A stretch of 64,000 bases of DNA, taken from Bacillus vallismortis (lineage in GTDB: Bacteria > Bacillota > Bacilli > Bacillales > Bacillaceae). The stretch lies in contig NZ_CP026362.1 of the NCBI RefSeq assembly GCF_004116955.1, positions 1,714,501 to 1,778,500 on the forward strand, given 5' to 3'. Positions 38,353 through 49,048 of the stretch are shown in pieces. The translations under genes were made by a program, and so were the position numbers. The number at the start of each line of letters is the position of its first letter. The stretch's first letter is position 1. The notes under the pieces are model-generated. The model searched no databases and was not told the origin of the DNA. It saw only the letters and a list, made by a program, of their open reading frames with translations.

Positions 38353-38610
38353 TCACTCTTGCCGAGGAGATATTTCCTCAGGTACGTCTAATATAATCAT
38401 ATCGGAGCCGATTTTTTGAATATGATGCCAGGGGACACGAATGCCATGGCCTTGTTTTCTCAAACCAAACCACTTAACTGTCGGAATGAGAAGTGCCGTA
38501 ATCTGTCCATCCTGTTCATTAATTTCTAAATCTGTCTGGCCTAGCACTCCCAGCCGTTCAGCTCTCTTGATGTCTACAATTTCCTTCCCTGATAATTCAC
38601 TGAGCCGCAT
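38353..38610 (-). CDS. ymxH: YmxH, PRC-barrel sporulation-type protein (YlmC/YmxH family)
   Basis: A predicted 85-residue protein of the YlmC/YmxH family, a single PRC-barrel-like domain (MRLSELSGKEIVDIKRAERL). ATG 38610 is chosen because AAGGGGGTG lies six bases upstream. Family members often show mother-cell sporulation expression; the molecular role is not known. It follows mlpA, with the repeated element copy B in between. Confidence 0.88.
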   Translation of the reverse strand: MRLSELSGKEIVDIKRAERLGVLGQTDLEINEQDGQITALLIPTVKWFGLRKQGHGIRVPWHHIQKIGSDMIILDVPEEISPRQE

Positions 38611-38652
38611 GTCTGTCACCCCCTTGTACTATGTATGATTAAAGGGGGGGAA

Positions 38653-38683
38653 AAATGCCTGCTCAGGTTAAACGGCAGGCATT
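38653..38683 (-). terminator. Terminator hairpin, distal side of repeat copy B
   Basis: AAATGCCTGC pairs with GCAGGCATTT, followed by TTCCCCCCC on the minus strand. The GCCTGC/GCAGGC stem and parts of the loop recur in the hairpin at 38851-38881 on the other side of the repeat. Confidence 0.65.
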
Positions 38684-38684
38684 T

Positions 38685-38850
38685 CAGTTGTTGACAAGAT
38701 CCTCAAACCCTTTTAGTTTTAGGGTTGCATTTTTTCAGCGTGATTGAAAATGGAAAACTAGGAAAGGCGCATTGGAGCGGAGCAAATGTTCTCATTCGTG
38801 AGCGCCGCGCGTAGGCATGACAACGAATGCGAGGATTTATCCATTTGCTG
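38685..38850. repeat. Dispersed intergenic element, copy B (MITE-like)
   Basis: About 166 bases, with ends CAGTTGTTGACAAGATCC and, inverted, CAGCAAATGGATAAATCC. It shares ordered blocks with copy A at 25423-25655, including TTTTCAGCGTGATTGAAAA, ACTAGGAA and TGACAACGAATGCGAGG. It lies between two similar GCCTGC hairpins in the mlpA-ymxH gap. No reading frame of note. Confidence 0.75.
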
Positions 38851-38881
38851 AAAAGCCTGCTCCGTTATGGTGCAGGCTTTT
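38851..38881 (-). terminator. Intrinsic terminator after mlpA, proximal to repeat copy B
   Basis: AAAAGCCTGC pairs perfectly with GCAGGCTTTT over an 11-base loop, five bases after the mlpA stop. The T run is only the four bases in the arm before the repeat begins. Confidence 0.75.
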
Positions 38882-38886
38882 CCTTG

Positions 38887-40116
38887 TTAAGACGGTATAT
38901 TGCCGGAAGGGCTGATGAGCGCCAATGCATAGTCTTCAGTAAATAACTGTCTGGCAAGACCGTTCACCCGCTCTAAGTTCACGGCGTTTAATTCCTTGAT
39001 GATTTCATCTAATGTTTTATGTTTGCCAAGCAGCAGTTCATTTTTCCCATTTCGGCTCATTTTGCTGTTTGTGCTTTCTAAGCTCAGCATCAAGCTTCCT
39101 TTCATTTGCTCTTTGCTGTTTTCCAGCTCTTTCGAGGTAATCCCCTCGCGTTTTAATGTGGCAAGGGTTTCTTGAATGGTTTCTGACAGCTGATGAAGCT
39201 GATTTGCACCGGTCCCGCCGTAAATGGTAAGCATTCCGCTGTCCTCATAAGAGCTGTGATAGCTGTAAACAGAATAAGCGAGCCCTTTATCTTCGCGGAC
39301 ATCTTGAAACAGCCGGCTGCTCATGCTGCCTCCGAGCACATTATTCAGGACGATTAAATCATAAATGCTCTCATGGCCAACCTCTAGGCCTTTAAAACCA
39401 AGGCATAAATGAGCCTGCTCTGTTTCTTTTTTTCTCGTCAGTTTTTCCGTGTAGAACTCAGGCATCGCAAGGCCTGTCGCTTTGCCTTTCGCTTCGTATG
39501 ATCCGAACCATTTTTCTACATCTTTGATAAAGCTTTCAGATATATTGCCCGCTACCGAAATCACCACTCGGTCCGGTGTATAATAATCATGCATGTATTG
39601 TCTGAGAGAATCACCGTTGAAGGAATCAAGCGTTTCTTCTGTGCCTAGAATCGGATAGCCTAAAGAATGATTGCCGTAAGTGGCTTTGCTCAGTAAATCA
39701 TGCACAATATCGTCCGGCGCATCTTCGTACATTTTAATCTCTTCATATACTACATTTTTTTCTTTTTTCAGCTCGTTTTCATCAAACGTTGAATGAAAGA
39801 ACATATCTGCTAATACGTCCAGCGCGTAATTCGCATGCTCGTCAAGCACTTTTGCATAGTAGCACGTATATTCCTTTGAGGTAAACGCATTGACCTGACC
39901 GCCAATACGATCAAAAGATTCTGCTATCTCACGTGCAGATCTTGTGCTCGTCCCTTTAAAGAACATATGCTCTAAAAAGTGAGAAATCCCGTTTATCTCC
40001 GGTGTTTCATGCCGCGAACCTGTGCCGATCCACACGCCAATCGCAACAGAACGGACTGTCGGGTTATTTTCCAGCACAACTCTTACACCATTTTGACACG
40101 TATATCGTTTAATCAA
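38887..40116 (-). CDS. mlpA: MlpA, M16-family zinc peptidase
   Basis: A predicted 409-residue M16 peptidase (B. subtilis ymxG). The zinc motif is HFLEH in GISHFLEHMFFKGT near residue 48, and the distal Glu lies in ERKKEKNVVYEEIKMYED-type context (KNVVYEEIKMYED seen). The C-terminal R/Y pair motif is present (GLAYSVYSYHSSYEDSG). It lies downstream of ylxY and pnpA. In B. subtilis it has been tied to protease gene regulation. Confidence 0.95.
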   Translation of the reverse strand: MIKRYTCQNGVRVVLENNPTVRSVAIGVWIGTGSRHETPEINGISHFLEHMFFKGTSTRSAREIAESFDRIGGQVNAFTSKEYTCYYAKVLDEHANYALDVLADMFFHSTFDENELKKEKNVVYEEIKMYEDAPDDIVHDLLSKATYGNHSLGYPILGTEETLDSFNGDSLRQYMHDYYTPDRVVISVAGNISESFIKDVEKWFGSYEAKGKATGLAMPEFYTEKLTRKKETEQAHLCLGFKGLEVGHESIYDLIVLNNVLGGSMSSRLFQDVREDKGLAYSVYSYHSSYEDSGMLTIYGGTGANQLHQLSETIQETLATLKREGITSKELENSKEQMKGSLMLSLESTNSKMSRNGKNELLLGKHKTLDEIIKELNAVNLERVNGLARQLFTEDYALALISPSGNIPS

Positions 40117-40155
40117 ATTTGTTCCTCCTATTCAAAGACAAGCTGCCTGCAACTG

Positions 40156-41115
40156 TTACTTCAACAGTCTTGTTTCATCCATTAGTTCGGTGACTGTTCC
40201 AAGCGCGTATCCTTTATCTTTTATCTTTGTAATCAGCGCTTCAAGACTTTCCGCCGTAGGGTCAGTCGGATGCATTAAAATCATGGCACCATTATGTATC
40301 TTGCTTAACACTCTCGTTTGAAGTACAGACGGAGCCGGTTTTTGCCAATCGATCGTATCAACTGTCCACATGACTGTTCCCATCTGTTTCTCAGCTGCAA
40401 TGTCAACGACCGCTTTTCGAAAACTTCCGCTCGGCGGAGCAAACCACTTCGGCTTAACACCGATCGTTTTTTCTATTTGCTTATTTGTCTTGTCGAGCTG
40501 TTCGGAAATTCTTTCTGTAGTCAGTTTGCTCATATCCGGATGATTGTATGAATGATTTCCTATCTCATGTCCATCTTCCGCAATCTTCTTAGCGAGCTGT
40601 TCATTTTTCCTCACCCAATTGCCTTCTAAAAAGAACGTAGCCTTGACCTGATGCTTTTGCAAAATAGGGAGCATTTTTTCTAAACACTCATTTCCCCATG
40701 CCACATTGATTAAAAAAGACACCATCGGTTTGTCTGGATTTCCTTTATAAATAGGCTCAGGCTGAAGAGACTCAAGATGAACAGTTGGTTTTACTTGGCT
40801 GTACACTAGATCGCTTTCCCGAAACTCGCCTTGCTTTTTCATTTTTTTATATGATTTTTCAATATTGACCTTTAACCCATTGTAACCGGGTATACTTTTC
40901 CAAACCTTATCGATTCTGGCATCCTGGGGCTTCACTTCGTACTCAGGCGCTTTTTGAAGCAATTCTTCATATAACGGGTCTTTGGATGCCGTGACAGTCA
41001 CCGTATCTTTTTGCATTGCCCCTATATAATCAAGTGTATACGGATTTTTCATCATCTCAAATGAAACAAAAAACAGAAATAGAAACACGGCAAACGGCAC
41101 AAATTTTTTGTACAT
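40156..41115 (-). CDS. ylxY: YlxY, polysaccharide-deacetylase-like protein with altered first motif
   Basis: A predicted 319-residue secreted or membrane-tethered NodB-fold protein. The N-terminal hydrophobic segment (FVPFAVFLFLFFVSFEMM) is a signal or anchor. The metal-binding HxxxH is intact in GNHSYNHPDM. However the usual TFDDGP block is replaced by VSFLINVAWGNE, so the catalytic base Asp pair is missing. It resembles PdaB-type sporulation deacetylases in layout. It may be catalytically inactive or altered. Confidence 0.9.
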   Translation of the reverse strand: MYKKFVPFAVFLFLFFVSFEMMKNPYTLDYIGAMQKDTVTVTASKDPLYEELLQKAPEYEVKPQDARIDKVWKSIPGYNGLKVNIEKSYKKMKKQGEFRESDLVYSQVKPTVHLESLQPEPIYKGNPDKPMVSFLINVAWGNECLEKMLPILQKHQVKATFFLEGNWVRKNEQLAKKIAEDGHEIGNHSYNHPDMSKLTTERISEQLDKTNKQIEKTIGVKPKWFAPPSGSFRKAVVDIAAEKQMGTVMWTVDTIDWQKPAPSVLQTRVLSKIHNGAMILMHPTDPTAESLEALITKIKDKGYALGTVTELMDETRLLK

Positions 41116-41186
41116 GTTCTGTCCCCCCTCACCTCACATTATGAAGGAGAAGGACAAGGTAGAACCCGCCTGCTTTTTTAAAAGCT

Positions 41187-41218
41187 TCAAAATAAAGAAG
41201 CCGGGTCTCCCAGGCTCC
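41187..41218 (-). terminator. Intrinsic terminator after pnpA
   Basis: GGAGCC and GGG pair with CCC and GGCTTC with a bulge, then TTTATTTTG, shortly after the pnpA stop. Confidence 0.65.
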
Positions 41219-41232
41219 TTTTATGTTTTCAT

Positions 41233-43353
41233 TTAAGATTGTTGTTGTTCTTCTTTTTCTTTCTCTTCACGGAGCACCGCTTTACGGGACAAATTGACTC
41301 GTCCTTGTTTATCAATTTCAGTGACCTTAACAAGGATCTCGTCCCCGATTTTCACAACATCTTCAACTTTCCCTACGCGTTCAAGCGCAAGCTCTGAGAT
41401 GTGCACCAAACCGTCTTTTCCGCTGAAAATTTCAACGAAAGCCCCGAATTTTTCGATTCGTTTCACTTTACCTAGGTAAAGCTGGCCGACTTCAACCTCT
41501 CTGACAAGGTCTTCGATGATTTTTTTCGCTTTATGGTTGCTGCTTTCATCTGTTGAAGAAATAAAGATGGTGCCGTCCTGTTCAATATCAATTTTAACAC
41601 CGGTTTCTTCGATGATTTTATTGATTTGTTTTCCGCTTGGCCCGATGACATCGCGGATCTTATCAGGATTAATGGCCATTGTTAAAATCTTAGGCGCGTA
41701 TTGAGAAAGCTCTTTTCGTGATTCGCTTAATGTCGCAAGCATGCTGTCAAGGATTTCCATTCTTCCTTTTTTCGCCTGCTGCAGCGCTTCTTCAAGAATC
41801 TCTCTGGAAAGGCCTTCGATTTTAATATCCATTTGCAGCGCCGTTACGCCTTTATCAGTCCCGGCTACTTTAAAGTCCATATCTCCAAGCGCGTCTTCCA
41901 TGCCTTGAATATCAGTCAGAACAGTGTAATGTTCGCCTGATTTAACAAGACCCATCGCAATACCTGCAACCGGGGCTTTGATCGGTACACCGGCATCCAT
42001 CATTGCAAGTGTGCTTGCGCAAATACTTGCTTGAGACGTAGAACCGTTTGATTCCAGCACTTCTGACACAAGACGGACAGTGTAAGGGAAGTCTTTTTCA
42101 GACGGAATAACTGGCTCAAGCGCTCGCTCACCCAGTGCTCCGTGTCCGATTTCACGGCGTCCCGGTCCGCGCATTGGCCCTGTTTCCCCAACGCTGAATT
42201 GAGGGAAATTGTAATGATGCATAAACCGTTTCGACTCTTCCACACCTAAGCCGTCAAGGATTTGCACATCACCTAGAGCGCCTAACGTACATACGCTGAG
42301 GGCCTGTGTTTGTCCCCTTGTAAACAGCCCTGATCCGTGCGTTCTTGGCAAGAGGCCGACCTCAGAAGAAAGCGGGCGGATTTGATCGACACCGCGGCCG
42401 TCCGGTCTTACTTTCTCTTCAGTAATCAAGCGGCGAACTTCATTTTTCACCATCTTGGATAAAATCTGCTTCACTTGTTTGATTGTGTCTTCATCATGCT
42501 CTTCATCCTCGAATTTTGCCACAACGGTATTTTTCACTTCATTAATGGCATCTTCGCGGGCATGCTTTTCATGAACCTGGATAGCTTTCAGCAGATCCTC
42601 TTCTGCTAAAGCTTTTACTTTTTCACTAAGCTCTTCATCAATTTCATATAGAGCAATTTCTGATTTTTCTTTGCCGACTGCGGCTACAATTTCTTCTTGG
42701 AATGCAATCAGGCGTTTAATCTCATCATGGCCGAACATAATGGCTTCAAGCATCGTTTCCTCAGGAACCTCGTCCGCGCCTGCTTCTACCATGTTAATGG
42801 CATCTTTCGTACCGGCCACCACAAGATTGATATCGCTTTTTTCAAGCTGATCGACTGTCGGGTTAATGATAAATTTGTCATCAATGCGCCCGACAGTAAC
42901 CCCTGCAATCGGCCCTTCAAACGGAATATCCGATACAGAAAGAGCAAGAGATGAACCGAACATGGCAGCCATTTCAGAAGAGCAGTCTTGGTCAACACTC
43001 ATGACAATGCTGATAACTTGAACCTCATTACGGAATCCATCAGCAAACAAAGGACGGATCGGACGGTCGATTAAACGACTGGCAAGAATCGCCTTTTCGC
43101 TCGGGCGTCCTTCTCTTTTAATAAATCCGCCCGGAATTTTCCCTACCGCATATAATCTTTCCTCATAGTTTACAGTAAGCGGGAAGAAATCAAGCGGTTT
43201 TGGCTCTTTTGAAGCAGTTGCTGTACTAAGCACTGCTGTATCACCGTAACGGATCATCACAGCACCGTTTGCCTGTTTGGCAAGCTGGCCGGTTTCAACG
43301 GTAAGCGTTCTGCCGGCCCAATCTATGGTAAAGACATGTTTTTCTTGTCCCAT
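41233..43353 (-). CDS. pnpA: Polynucleotide phosphorylase
   Basis: A predicted 706-residue 3'-5' phosphorolytic exoribonuclease. Two RNase PH domains flank a helical region ([15 protein letters not shown] starts the second). [22 protein letters not shown] and [17 protein letters not shown] belong to the active site. The KH domain is [18 protein letters not shown] (near residue 565), and the S1 domain ([15 protein letters not shown]) ends before an acidic/Gln tail. It lies downstream of rpsO as in most bacteria. Confidence 0.98.
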   Translation of the reverse strand: MGQEKHVFTIDWAGRTLTVETGQLAKQANGAVMIRYGDTAVLSTATASKEPKPLDFFPLTVNYEERLYAVGKIPGGFIKREGRPSEKAILASRLIDRPIRPLFADGFRNEVQVISIVMSVDQDCSSEMAAMFGSSLALSVSDIPFEGPIAGVTVGRIDDKFIINPTVDQLEKSDINLVVAGTKDAINMVEAGADEVPEETMLEAIMFGHDEIKRLIAFQEEIVAAVGKEKSEIALYEIDEELSEKVKALAEEDLLKAIQVHEKHAREDAINEVKNTVVAKFEDEEHDEDTIKQVKQILSKMVKNEVRRLITEEKVRPDGRGVDQIRPLSSEVGLLPRTHGSGLFTRGQTQALSVCTLGALGDVQILDGLGVEESKRFMHHYNFPQFSVGETGPMRGPGRREIGHGALGERALEPVIPSEKDFPYTVRLVSEVLESNGSTSQASICASTLAMMDAGVPIKAPVAGIAMGLVKSGEHYTVLTDIQGMEDALGDMDFKVAGTDKGVTALQMDIKIEGLSREILEEALQQAKKGRMEILDSMLATLSESRKELSQYAPKILTMAINPDKIRDVIGPSGKQINKIIEETGVKIDIEQDGTIFISSTDESSNHKAKKIIEDLVREVEVGQLYLGKVKRIEKFGAFVEIFSGKDGLVHISELALERVGKVEDVVKIGDEILVKVTEIDKQGRVNLSRKAVLREEKEKEEQQQS

Positions 43354-43489
43354 ACAATTACGAACTCCTCTCTTCGTTGTGTGAAATAATCAATTACTCC
43401 TATTATGAACGAAATGAATTGAACATATCAATGTCAAAGTAGTATGTAAAAGGATTTCAATGATTTGTTATAAGTATTTTCGCTTTAAT

Positions 43490-43521
43490 ACGATAAAAAA
43501 GCGGGAATCCTCCCGCTTTTT
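43490..43521. terminator. Intrinsic terminator after rpsO
   Basis: AAAAAGCGGGA pairs with TCCCGCTTTTT over a three-base loop and works on either strand. It separates rpsO from pnpA. Confidence 0.9.
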
Positions 43522-43525
43522 ACGA

Positions 43526-43888
<363 letters not shown>

Positions 43889-43889
43889 T

Positions 43890-43918
43890 ATCATACTAAA
43901 AATCAGGCCTATATGCAA
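43890..43918 (-). promoter_or_regulatory. SigA promoter for rpsO
   Basis: TTGCAT (43913-43918) and TATGAT (43890-43895) are exactly 17 bases apart. Confidence 0.75.
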
Positions 43919-43951
43919 ATATTTTAGAATAAAATTTGTGTCCATTGCATG

Positions 43952-44902
43952 TTATTTCCGCAGATTGCTGAAATAACGGATGGCTTCCTGCTTATCCTTC
44001 TCAATTTGCTCTGTTAATTCTTTGATGCCATTGAATTTCCGCTCGCTCCGAATCCGTTTATACCATTCGATTTTTATAGCGGCTCCGTATACCTCCTGAT
44101 CGAAATCAAACAAATTGACCTCGATTGAAGGCTGCTCCGGACGTTTTTCATAAAACGTCGGCTTATAACCGATATTGCAAACGCCATTGTAGACTTCGCC
44201 GTTCACTTCCGCTTTTACGGCATATACACCTGTCGGCGGTACGATATAGCTATTATTTAAACCGACATTTGCTGTCGGAAACCCGATGGTCCGCCCTCTC
44301 TTATCACCGTGAATGACAATTCCTTTGATATAATAAGGCTGTCCAAGCAAGACTTTTGCCAAGTCAACATCTCCGTTTTGAAGCGCGTTGCGGATATACG
44401 TAGAACTGATTTTTTTATCCTGTTCCGTTAATTTTTCAACCATTGTGCACTCAGCTTTTCCGTCTAAATCAAGCGGCATGGTCTCCATCGTTCCCTTGCC
44501 GTATTTGCCGTACGTAAAGTCAAAGCCCGCCACTGCGTGCTGCACATTAAGGCCGATAATATACTGGTCTGCAAACTGCTTAGGAGAAAGGGCAGCAAAT
44601 GCTTCATTAAATGTAACAATATACAGAATATCTGTGCCTAATTGTCCAATTTGATTAATTTTATCTTCAAGAGGCGTAATCAGATCCTTTGGCTCCCGAT
44701 TCCTGCCCAATACATGAGAAGGATGAGGATGAAAGGTCATTACAGCTAATGTCAGGCCCTTTTCTTCAGCTATCTGCTTCGCTGTGCCGATTACCTTTTG
44801 ATGTCCCAGATGAACGCCGTCAAAATACCCTAACGCCATCACAGACTTTGCCTGCTCCTCTTTGATTAAATGATGAGGATGTGTAATATGTATCGTCTTC
44901 AC
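43952..44902 (-). CDS. ribC: Bifunctional riboflavin kinase/FAD synthetase
   Basis: A predicted 316-residue enzyme that makes FMN from riboflavin and FAD from FMN. The N-terminal nucleotidyltransferase domain has ALGYFDGVHLGHQKVI. The flavokinase domain begins near residue 185 with GKVIHGDKRGRTIGFPTANV-like sequence (HGDKRGRTIGFPTANV seen) and has NIGYKPTF. It lies between truB and rpsO. In B. subtilis, loss of this gene derepresses riboflavin genes because FMN is the riboswitch ligand. Confidence 0.97.
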   Translation of the reverse strand: MKTIHITHPHHLIKEEQAKSVMALGYFDGVHLGHQKVIGTAKQIAEEKGLTLAVMTFHPHPSHVLGRNREPKDLITPLEDKINQIGQLGTDILYIVTFNEAFAALSPKQFADQYIIGLNVQHAVAGFDFTYGKYGKGTMETMPLDLDGKAECTMVEKLTEQDKKISSTYIRNALQNGDVDLAKVLLGQPYYIKGIVIHGDKRGRTIGFPTANVGLNNSYIVPPTGVYAVKAEVNGEVYNGVCNIGYKPTFYEKRPEQPSIEVNLFDFDQEVYGAAIKIEWYKRIRSERKFNGIKELTEQIEKDKQEAIRYFSNLRK

Positions 44903-44920
44903 AGAACGGTCACCTTTTTT

Positions 44921-45850
44921 CTATTGTTCGCTTTTTTGCATCAATACTTTTGCCGGCTTTAACAGCCCTATTTTAGCAGGATGGGGGAAATAGATCGCCA
45001 AACAGCTTCCGGATTCAGTAAAGACGGCAATGCGGTCTTCACTGGTCATTTCAGAAAACTGCTCGGGCGTCTCAAGCAAAGCCCCATTTTCTACTTTCTT
45101 AGCTAATGTATCACTTATGATCCATTTCGGCAAATGATTGAGCGCGCGTTCAATAGGAACTGCATGCTCTTCCACGTTTCCGGACTGAGCCTGTGCTTCC
45201 AGTTCATCAAAGGTAAAGCATTCGTCGAGAGAAAAATCTCCGGATGCTGTACGGATTAAATGAGACATGTGAGCCGGATATCCGAGCTTTTCCCCAATCA
45301 TGACCGCCAGCGTTCTTACATAGGTTCCTTTGGAGCATGTCACTGTAAAACGGAAGCTTGCGGTTTCTCCATTATGTTTAATCTCTGTCGTCAAAGCAAT
45401 GTCTTCAATGGTAATCATACGTTTCGGACGTTCTACTTCAATTCCTGCCCTAGCATATTCGTATAGCTTTTTGCCGTTTACTTTGACAGCCGAATACATG
45501 GGAGGAATTTGTTCTTGTTTACCCTTTAAGCTGTTTAGAACTTTTTCAACATCTGCTTTATCAATGTCTTGATTCACAGGCTTTGTTTCAACCGTTTCTC
45601 CTGTTTGGTCCTCTGTTGTCGTAGAAAAGCCAAGTGTGATTTCCGCGTCATATGTTTTAGATTTTTCAGTTAAGTATTCGACGATTTTAGTCGCCCTTCC
45701 CACACAAATCGGAAGTACGCCTGAGACTTCTGGATCGAGCGTTCCCGTATGACCTACTTTTTTTGTTTTTAACAGTTTTCGGATTTTCATGACACAGTCG
45801 TGCGATGTCATGCCAACCGGTTTATGTAAAAGGAGAACTCCATTAACCAT
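44921..45850 (-). CDS. truB: tRNA pseudouridine-55 synthase
   Basis: A predicted 309-residue TruB that makes pseudouridine 55 in the T-loop of tRNAs. The catalytic Asp is in GHTGTLDPEVSGVLP near residue 39. LHKPVGMTSHD at the N-terminus and the KGTYVRTLAVMIGE motif are typical. It follows rbfA after a terminator and precedes ribC by 18 bases, suggesting a truB-ribC unit. Confidence 0.97.
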   Translation of the reverse strand: MVNGVLLLHKPVGMTSHDCVMKIRKLLKTKKVGHTGTLDPEVSGVLPICVGRATKIVEYLTEKSKTYDAEITLGFSTTTEDQTGETVETKPVNQDIDKADVEKVLNSLKGKQEQIPPMYSAVKVNGKKLYEYARAGIEVERPKRMITIEDIALTTEIKHNGETASFRFTVTCSKGTYVRTLAVMIGEKLGYPAHMSHLIRTASGDFSLDECFTFDELEAQAQSGNVEEHAVPIERALNHLPKWIISDTLAKKVENGALLETPEQFSEMTSEDRIAVFTESGSCLAIYFPHPAKIGLLKPAKVLMQKSEQ

Positions 45851-45886
45851 TTGTCTTTCACTCCTTCTTTTGAGTTTTTTCTTTAA

Positions 45887-45923
45887 ACGAAGAAAGAGGA
45901 CAGACGATATACGCCTATCCTCT
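45887..45923 (-). terminator. Intrinsic terminator after rbfA
   Basis: AGAGGA and GGCG pair with CGTC and TCCTCT, followed by TTCTTCG. The T run is poor. It marks the probable end of the rimP-nusA-infB-rbfA operon. Confidence 0.55.
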
Positions 45924-45929
45924 CCTTTT

Positions 45930-46283
45930 TTATTCAGATGGTTTCTCTGAATGCAATTCGTGAATCAGCGTTTCGATTCGATTTCCGTAATCGATTGATT
46001 CATCGAACTCAAATTCAATTTCAGGCGTTTTTCGAAGTCTGATGCGGCTGCCGATTTCTGATCGGATAAACCCTTTCGCCTTTGCCAGCCCTTTCAGCGC
46101 TTCCTCCCGTTTTTTCTCGTCACCGAGAACCGAGATATACACCTTTGCAATTTGCAAATCACCTGATACACGTACATCGGTTACTGTCAGAAAACCAATT
46201 CTCGGATCTTTCAGCTTGCGGCTGATAATGTCACCGAGTTCTTTTTTCATTTGCTCGCCGACACGGTTTGCTCTCATACTCAA
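45930..46283 (-). CDS. rbfA: Ribosome-binding factor A
   Basis: A predicted 117-residue RbfA for 30S subunit maturation. [35 protein letters not shown] and [15 protein letters not shown] are family landmarks. I place the start at TTG 46283 because GAGGTG is six bases upstream; the open frame runs further to 46334 and would overlap ylxP. It is last in the operon. Confidence 0.96.
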   Translation of the reverse strand: MSMRANRVGEQMKKELGDIISRKLKDPRIGFLTVTDVRVSGDLQIAKVYISVLGDEKKREEALKGLAKAKGFIRSEIGSRIRLRKTPEIEFEFDESIDYGNRIETLIHELHSEKPSE

Positions 46284-46299
46284 TTCAATCACCTCTAAG

Positions 46300-46578
46300 T
46301 TAAAACCACTCTGTCCTAGTGATCGTCCGTTCAATTTCAGGAAAAGAATCGATAAACGCTAGGACGCGCTGCAGCTCTTTTTCTGTTTGAACGCGAGAGG
46401 AAGAAACAGCGGCGATTCCGAAGCTGGTCCTTTGCCATGTGTCCTGATAGTCAATCTCCGAAATCGAGACATTGAACTTGTTTTGAACCCTGGTTAAAAC
46501 ACGCTTCAGAACGGCACGCTTTTCTTTTAACGATCCTGCATCATAAATGATGCATTCACATTCCGCAAATCCGATCAC
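46300..46578 (-). CDS. ylxP: YlxP, small conserved protein (DUF503)
   Basis: A predicted 92-residue protein of the DUF503/YlxP family ([20 protein letters not shown]). It overlaps the infB stop by four bases and precedes rbfA, which is the conserved arrangement. A role in ribosome assembly is suggested by context only. Confidence 0.9.
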   Translation of the reverse strand: MIGFAECECIIYDAGSLKEKRAVLKRVLTRVQNKFNVSISEIDYQDTWQRTSFGIAAVSSSRVQTEKELQRVLAFIDSFPEIERTITRTEWF

Positions 46579-48725
46579 TTTCTTTCAATTTCTTGCATGA
46601 CAAACGCTTCAAGGATGTCACCTTCGCGAATGTCATTGTATTTCTTAATTGTAATACCACATTCATAGCCTTGTGAAACTTCTTTCACATCGTCTTTAAA
46701 GCGTTTCAGAACATCTACTTCGCCTTCGAAGATGACAACACCATCACGAATTAAACGGAGGCCGCTGTCACGCGTAATGTTTCCTTCAGTAACATATCCG
46801 CCGGCAATTGTACCGATCTTAGATACTTTGAATGTTTGGCGTACTTCTACTTGACCAATTACTTTTTCTTCATATTCAGGATCAAGCATACCTTTCATAG
46901 CAGCTTCAATCTCGTCGATGACTTTGTAAATGATACGGTGAAGTCGAATATCTACATTTTCAGCTTCAGCCGTACTCTTAGCATTTCCGTCCGGTCTCAC
47001 ATTAAACCCGATAACAATTGCATTGGAAGCAGATGCCAAGATAATGTCAGATTCAGTAATCGCACCAACGCCTGTATGGATGATTTTCACTTTAACGCCT
47101 TCCACTTCAATTTTTTGAAGTGCAGCGGTTAAGGCTTCTGCCGATCCTTGAACGTCAGCTTTTACGATGAGGTTGATGTCTTTTACATCACCTTGTTTAA
47201 TTTGCTCGAATAAGTCATCAAGACTGAGCTTCGCTTTATCGCTGCGCTGCTCTTCAAGCTGTTTCGAAGCACGGGCTTCCCCGACAGAACGTGCTGTTTT
47301 TTCATCCTTAAAGACAAGGAATTGGTCTCCCGCTTGAGGGACATCATTCAAGCCGGTAATTTCAACCGGAGTTGACGGGCCGGCCGTTTTCACACGGCGT
47401 CCAATATCGTTTACCATTGCACGGACACGGCCAAATGTGTTGCCGACTACGATCGGATCACCGACATGCAGTGTTCCAGTCTGTACGAGCAATGTCGCAA
47501 CTGACCCTCTGCCTTTATCAAGTTCCGCTTCAATAACCGTTCCTTTTGCCTGGCGTTTCGGATTCGCTTTCAGTTCCTCTACTTCACTGACAAGCAAAAT
47601 CATTTCAACGAGTTCATCAATGCCTTTTCCGGTTAAAGCGGAAAGCGGAACAAAAATGGTTTCTCCGCCCCAAGCTTCAGGGACAAGTCCGTATTCCGTC
47701 AGTTCTTGCATCACACGGTCAGGATTTGCGGCTTCTTTATCAACTTTATTCACAGCAACGATAATTGGAACCTCAGCTGCTTTTGCATGGTTAATCGCTT
47801 CTACAGTTTGCGGCATTACACCGTCATCTGCAGCCACAACGAGAATCGTAATATCAGTTACTTCTGCACCACGCGCACGCATTGTCGTAAATGCGGCGTG
47901 GCCCGGAGTATCCAAGAACGTAATTTTCTTGCCGTTCTCTTCAATTTGGTAAGCACCGATATGCTGGGTGATTCCGCCTGCTTCTCCTTCAACAACCTTC
48001 GTTTTACGGATGCTGTCAAGAAGCGTCGTTTTCCCGTGGTCAACGTGACCCATGATTGTAACGACAGGAGGACGAATTTCAAGATCCTCTTCTTTATCGG
48101 GCTCTTCATATTTTTCAAGTTCTGTTTCTTCAAGCACAATGACTTCTTCTGTTTCTACACCATATTCCGATGCAATGAGTTCAATTGTATCTTTATCAAG
48201 CTCTTGGTTAATGGTTGCCATTACACCGAGAAGCATCAGCTTTTTAATGAGTTCTGATGGCTCTTTGCCAAGCTCTTCAGCCAGTGCGCCGACTGTTAAT
48301 GTTCCAGAGAATGTAATTTTCTCAGGAAGCTCTTTTTTCGGCTTTACAGGCTTTTGCTGATATTGGTTTTTATTGTTATTGTGGTTGCGTTTATTTTTTT
48401 TGTTGTTGTTATTTTTCTTGTTTTTGTTAAATTGATTATTCTGCACGTCATTCTTCTTTCCGTCTCGAATTTTGTTTGGTTGATTTCCAGCTGATTGCTG
48501 ATTGATCCCTTGCGGCTGTTTGTTTTTGTTCGTTTGTGCTGGCTTTTGAGATGTAGCGGCTGCGCCGCCTTTTTTAAATTTGGCATCAAGCTGTTTAATG
48601 GCCTTTTCTTCAAGCATGGCCATATGATTATTCACTTCTAAATTCATGTTTTTCAGTGCGGTCAAAATTTCCTTACTTGAAACATTTAACGCTTTTGCAT
48701 ATTCGTATACTCTCATTTTAGCCAT
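46575..48725 (-). CDS. infB: Translation initiation factor IF-2
   Basis: A predicted 716-residue IF-2 GTPase that brings initiator tRNA to the 30S subunit. The N-terminal third includes a low-complexity Asn/Lys stretch near residues 85-125. The G domain has [12 protein letters not shown] (near residue 227), DTPGHAAF and NKVDKEAA. C-terminal domains bind initiator tRNA. A shorter IF-2 form from an internal start is known in B. subtilis; possible internal Met codons are present but not decided here. Confidence 0.98.
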   Translation of the reverse strand: MAKMRVYEYAKALNVSSKEILTALKNMNLEVNNHMAMLEEKAIKQLDAKFKKGGAAATSQKPAQTNKNKQPQGINQQSAGNQPNKIRDGKKNDVQNNQFNKNKKNNNNKKNKRNHNNNKNQYQQKPVKPKKELPEKITFSGTLTVGALAEELGKEPSELIKKLMLLGVMATINQELDKDTIELIASEYGVETEEVIVLEETELEKYEEPDKEEDLEIRPPVVTIMGHVDHGKTTLLDSIRKTKVVEGEAGGITQHIGAYQIEENGKKITFLDTPGHAAFTTMRARGAEVTDITILVVAADDGVMPQTVEAINHAKAAEVPIIVAVNKVDKEAANPDRVMQELTEYGLVPEAWGGETIFVPLSALTGKGIDELVEMILLVSEVEELKANPKRQAKGTVIEAELDKGRGSVATLLVQTGTLHVGDPIVVGNTFGRVRAMVNDIGRRVKTAGPSTPVEITGLNDVPQAGDQFLVFKDEKTARSVGEARASKQLEEQRSDKAKLSLDDLFEQIKQGDVKDINLIVKADVQGSAEALTAALQKIEVEGVKVKIIHTGVGAITESDIILASASNAIVIGFNVRPDGNAKSTAEAENVDIRLHRIIYKVIDEIEAAMKGMLDPEYEEKVIGQVEVRQTFKVSKIGTIAGGYVTEGNITRDSGLRLIRDGVVIFEGEVDVLKRFKDDVKEVSQGYECGITIKKYNDIREGDILEAFVMQEIERK

Positions 48726-48744
48726 TCGTTCACCCCCAAAAATA

Positions 48745-49047
48745 TTAATCGAGCAAGCTGATCAGCTTATTCGCAAAACCTTGGTCAGTGACGGCGACAA
48801 CGACACGGGCTTCTTTACCGATAGAGCGTCCAAGAACCGCGCGACTCTCGACTTTTTTATAAGGGACTTTATAATAATTGCACTTGTCGGTTACTTTTTT
48901 CGCTGTGTTAGAAGATGCATCCTCTGTAAGCAGGACAAGCTTTGCACGCGCATTCCTGATTTCTTTGATTACCAAGTCCTCGCCTGACACGACCTTACGA
49001 GCTCGATTGGCCAGACCCAGCAAGGGAAACCATTCCATTCCAGACAT
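48745..49047 (-). CDS. ylxQ: YlxQ, L7Ae-family ribosomal protein-like
   Basis: A predicted 100-residue kink-turn RNA-binding protein of the L7Ae/L30e fold. [35 protein letters not shown] and [16 protein letters not shown] match the family. It lies between rnpM and infB and overlaps neither; it starts one base after the rnpM stop. In B. subtilis members of this family bind k-turn RNA. Confidence 0.93.
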   Translation of the reverse strand: MSGMEWFPLLGLANRARKVVSGEDLVIKEIRNARAKLVLLTEDASSNTAKKVTDKCNYYKVPYKKVESRAVLGRSIGKEARVVVAVTDQGFANKLISLLD

Positions 49048-49048
49048 T

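Noticed and set aside
46283-46334. Longer start for rbfA
   Set aside because: It would overlap ylxP and lacks a ribosome site; the TTG with GAGGTG upstream is better.
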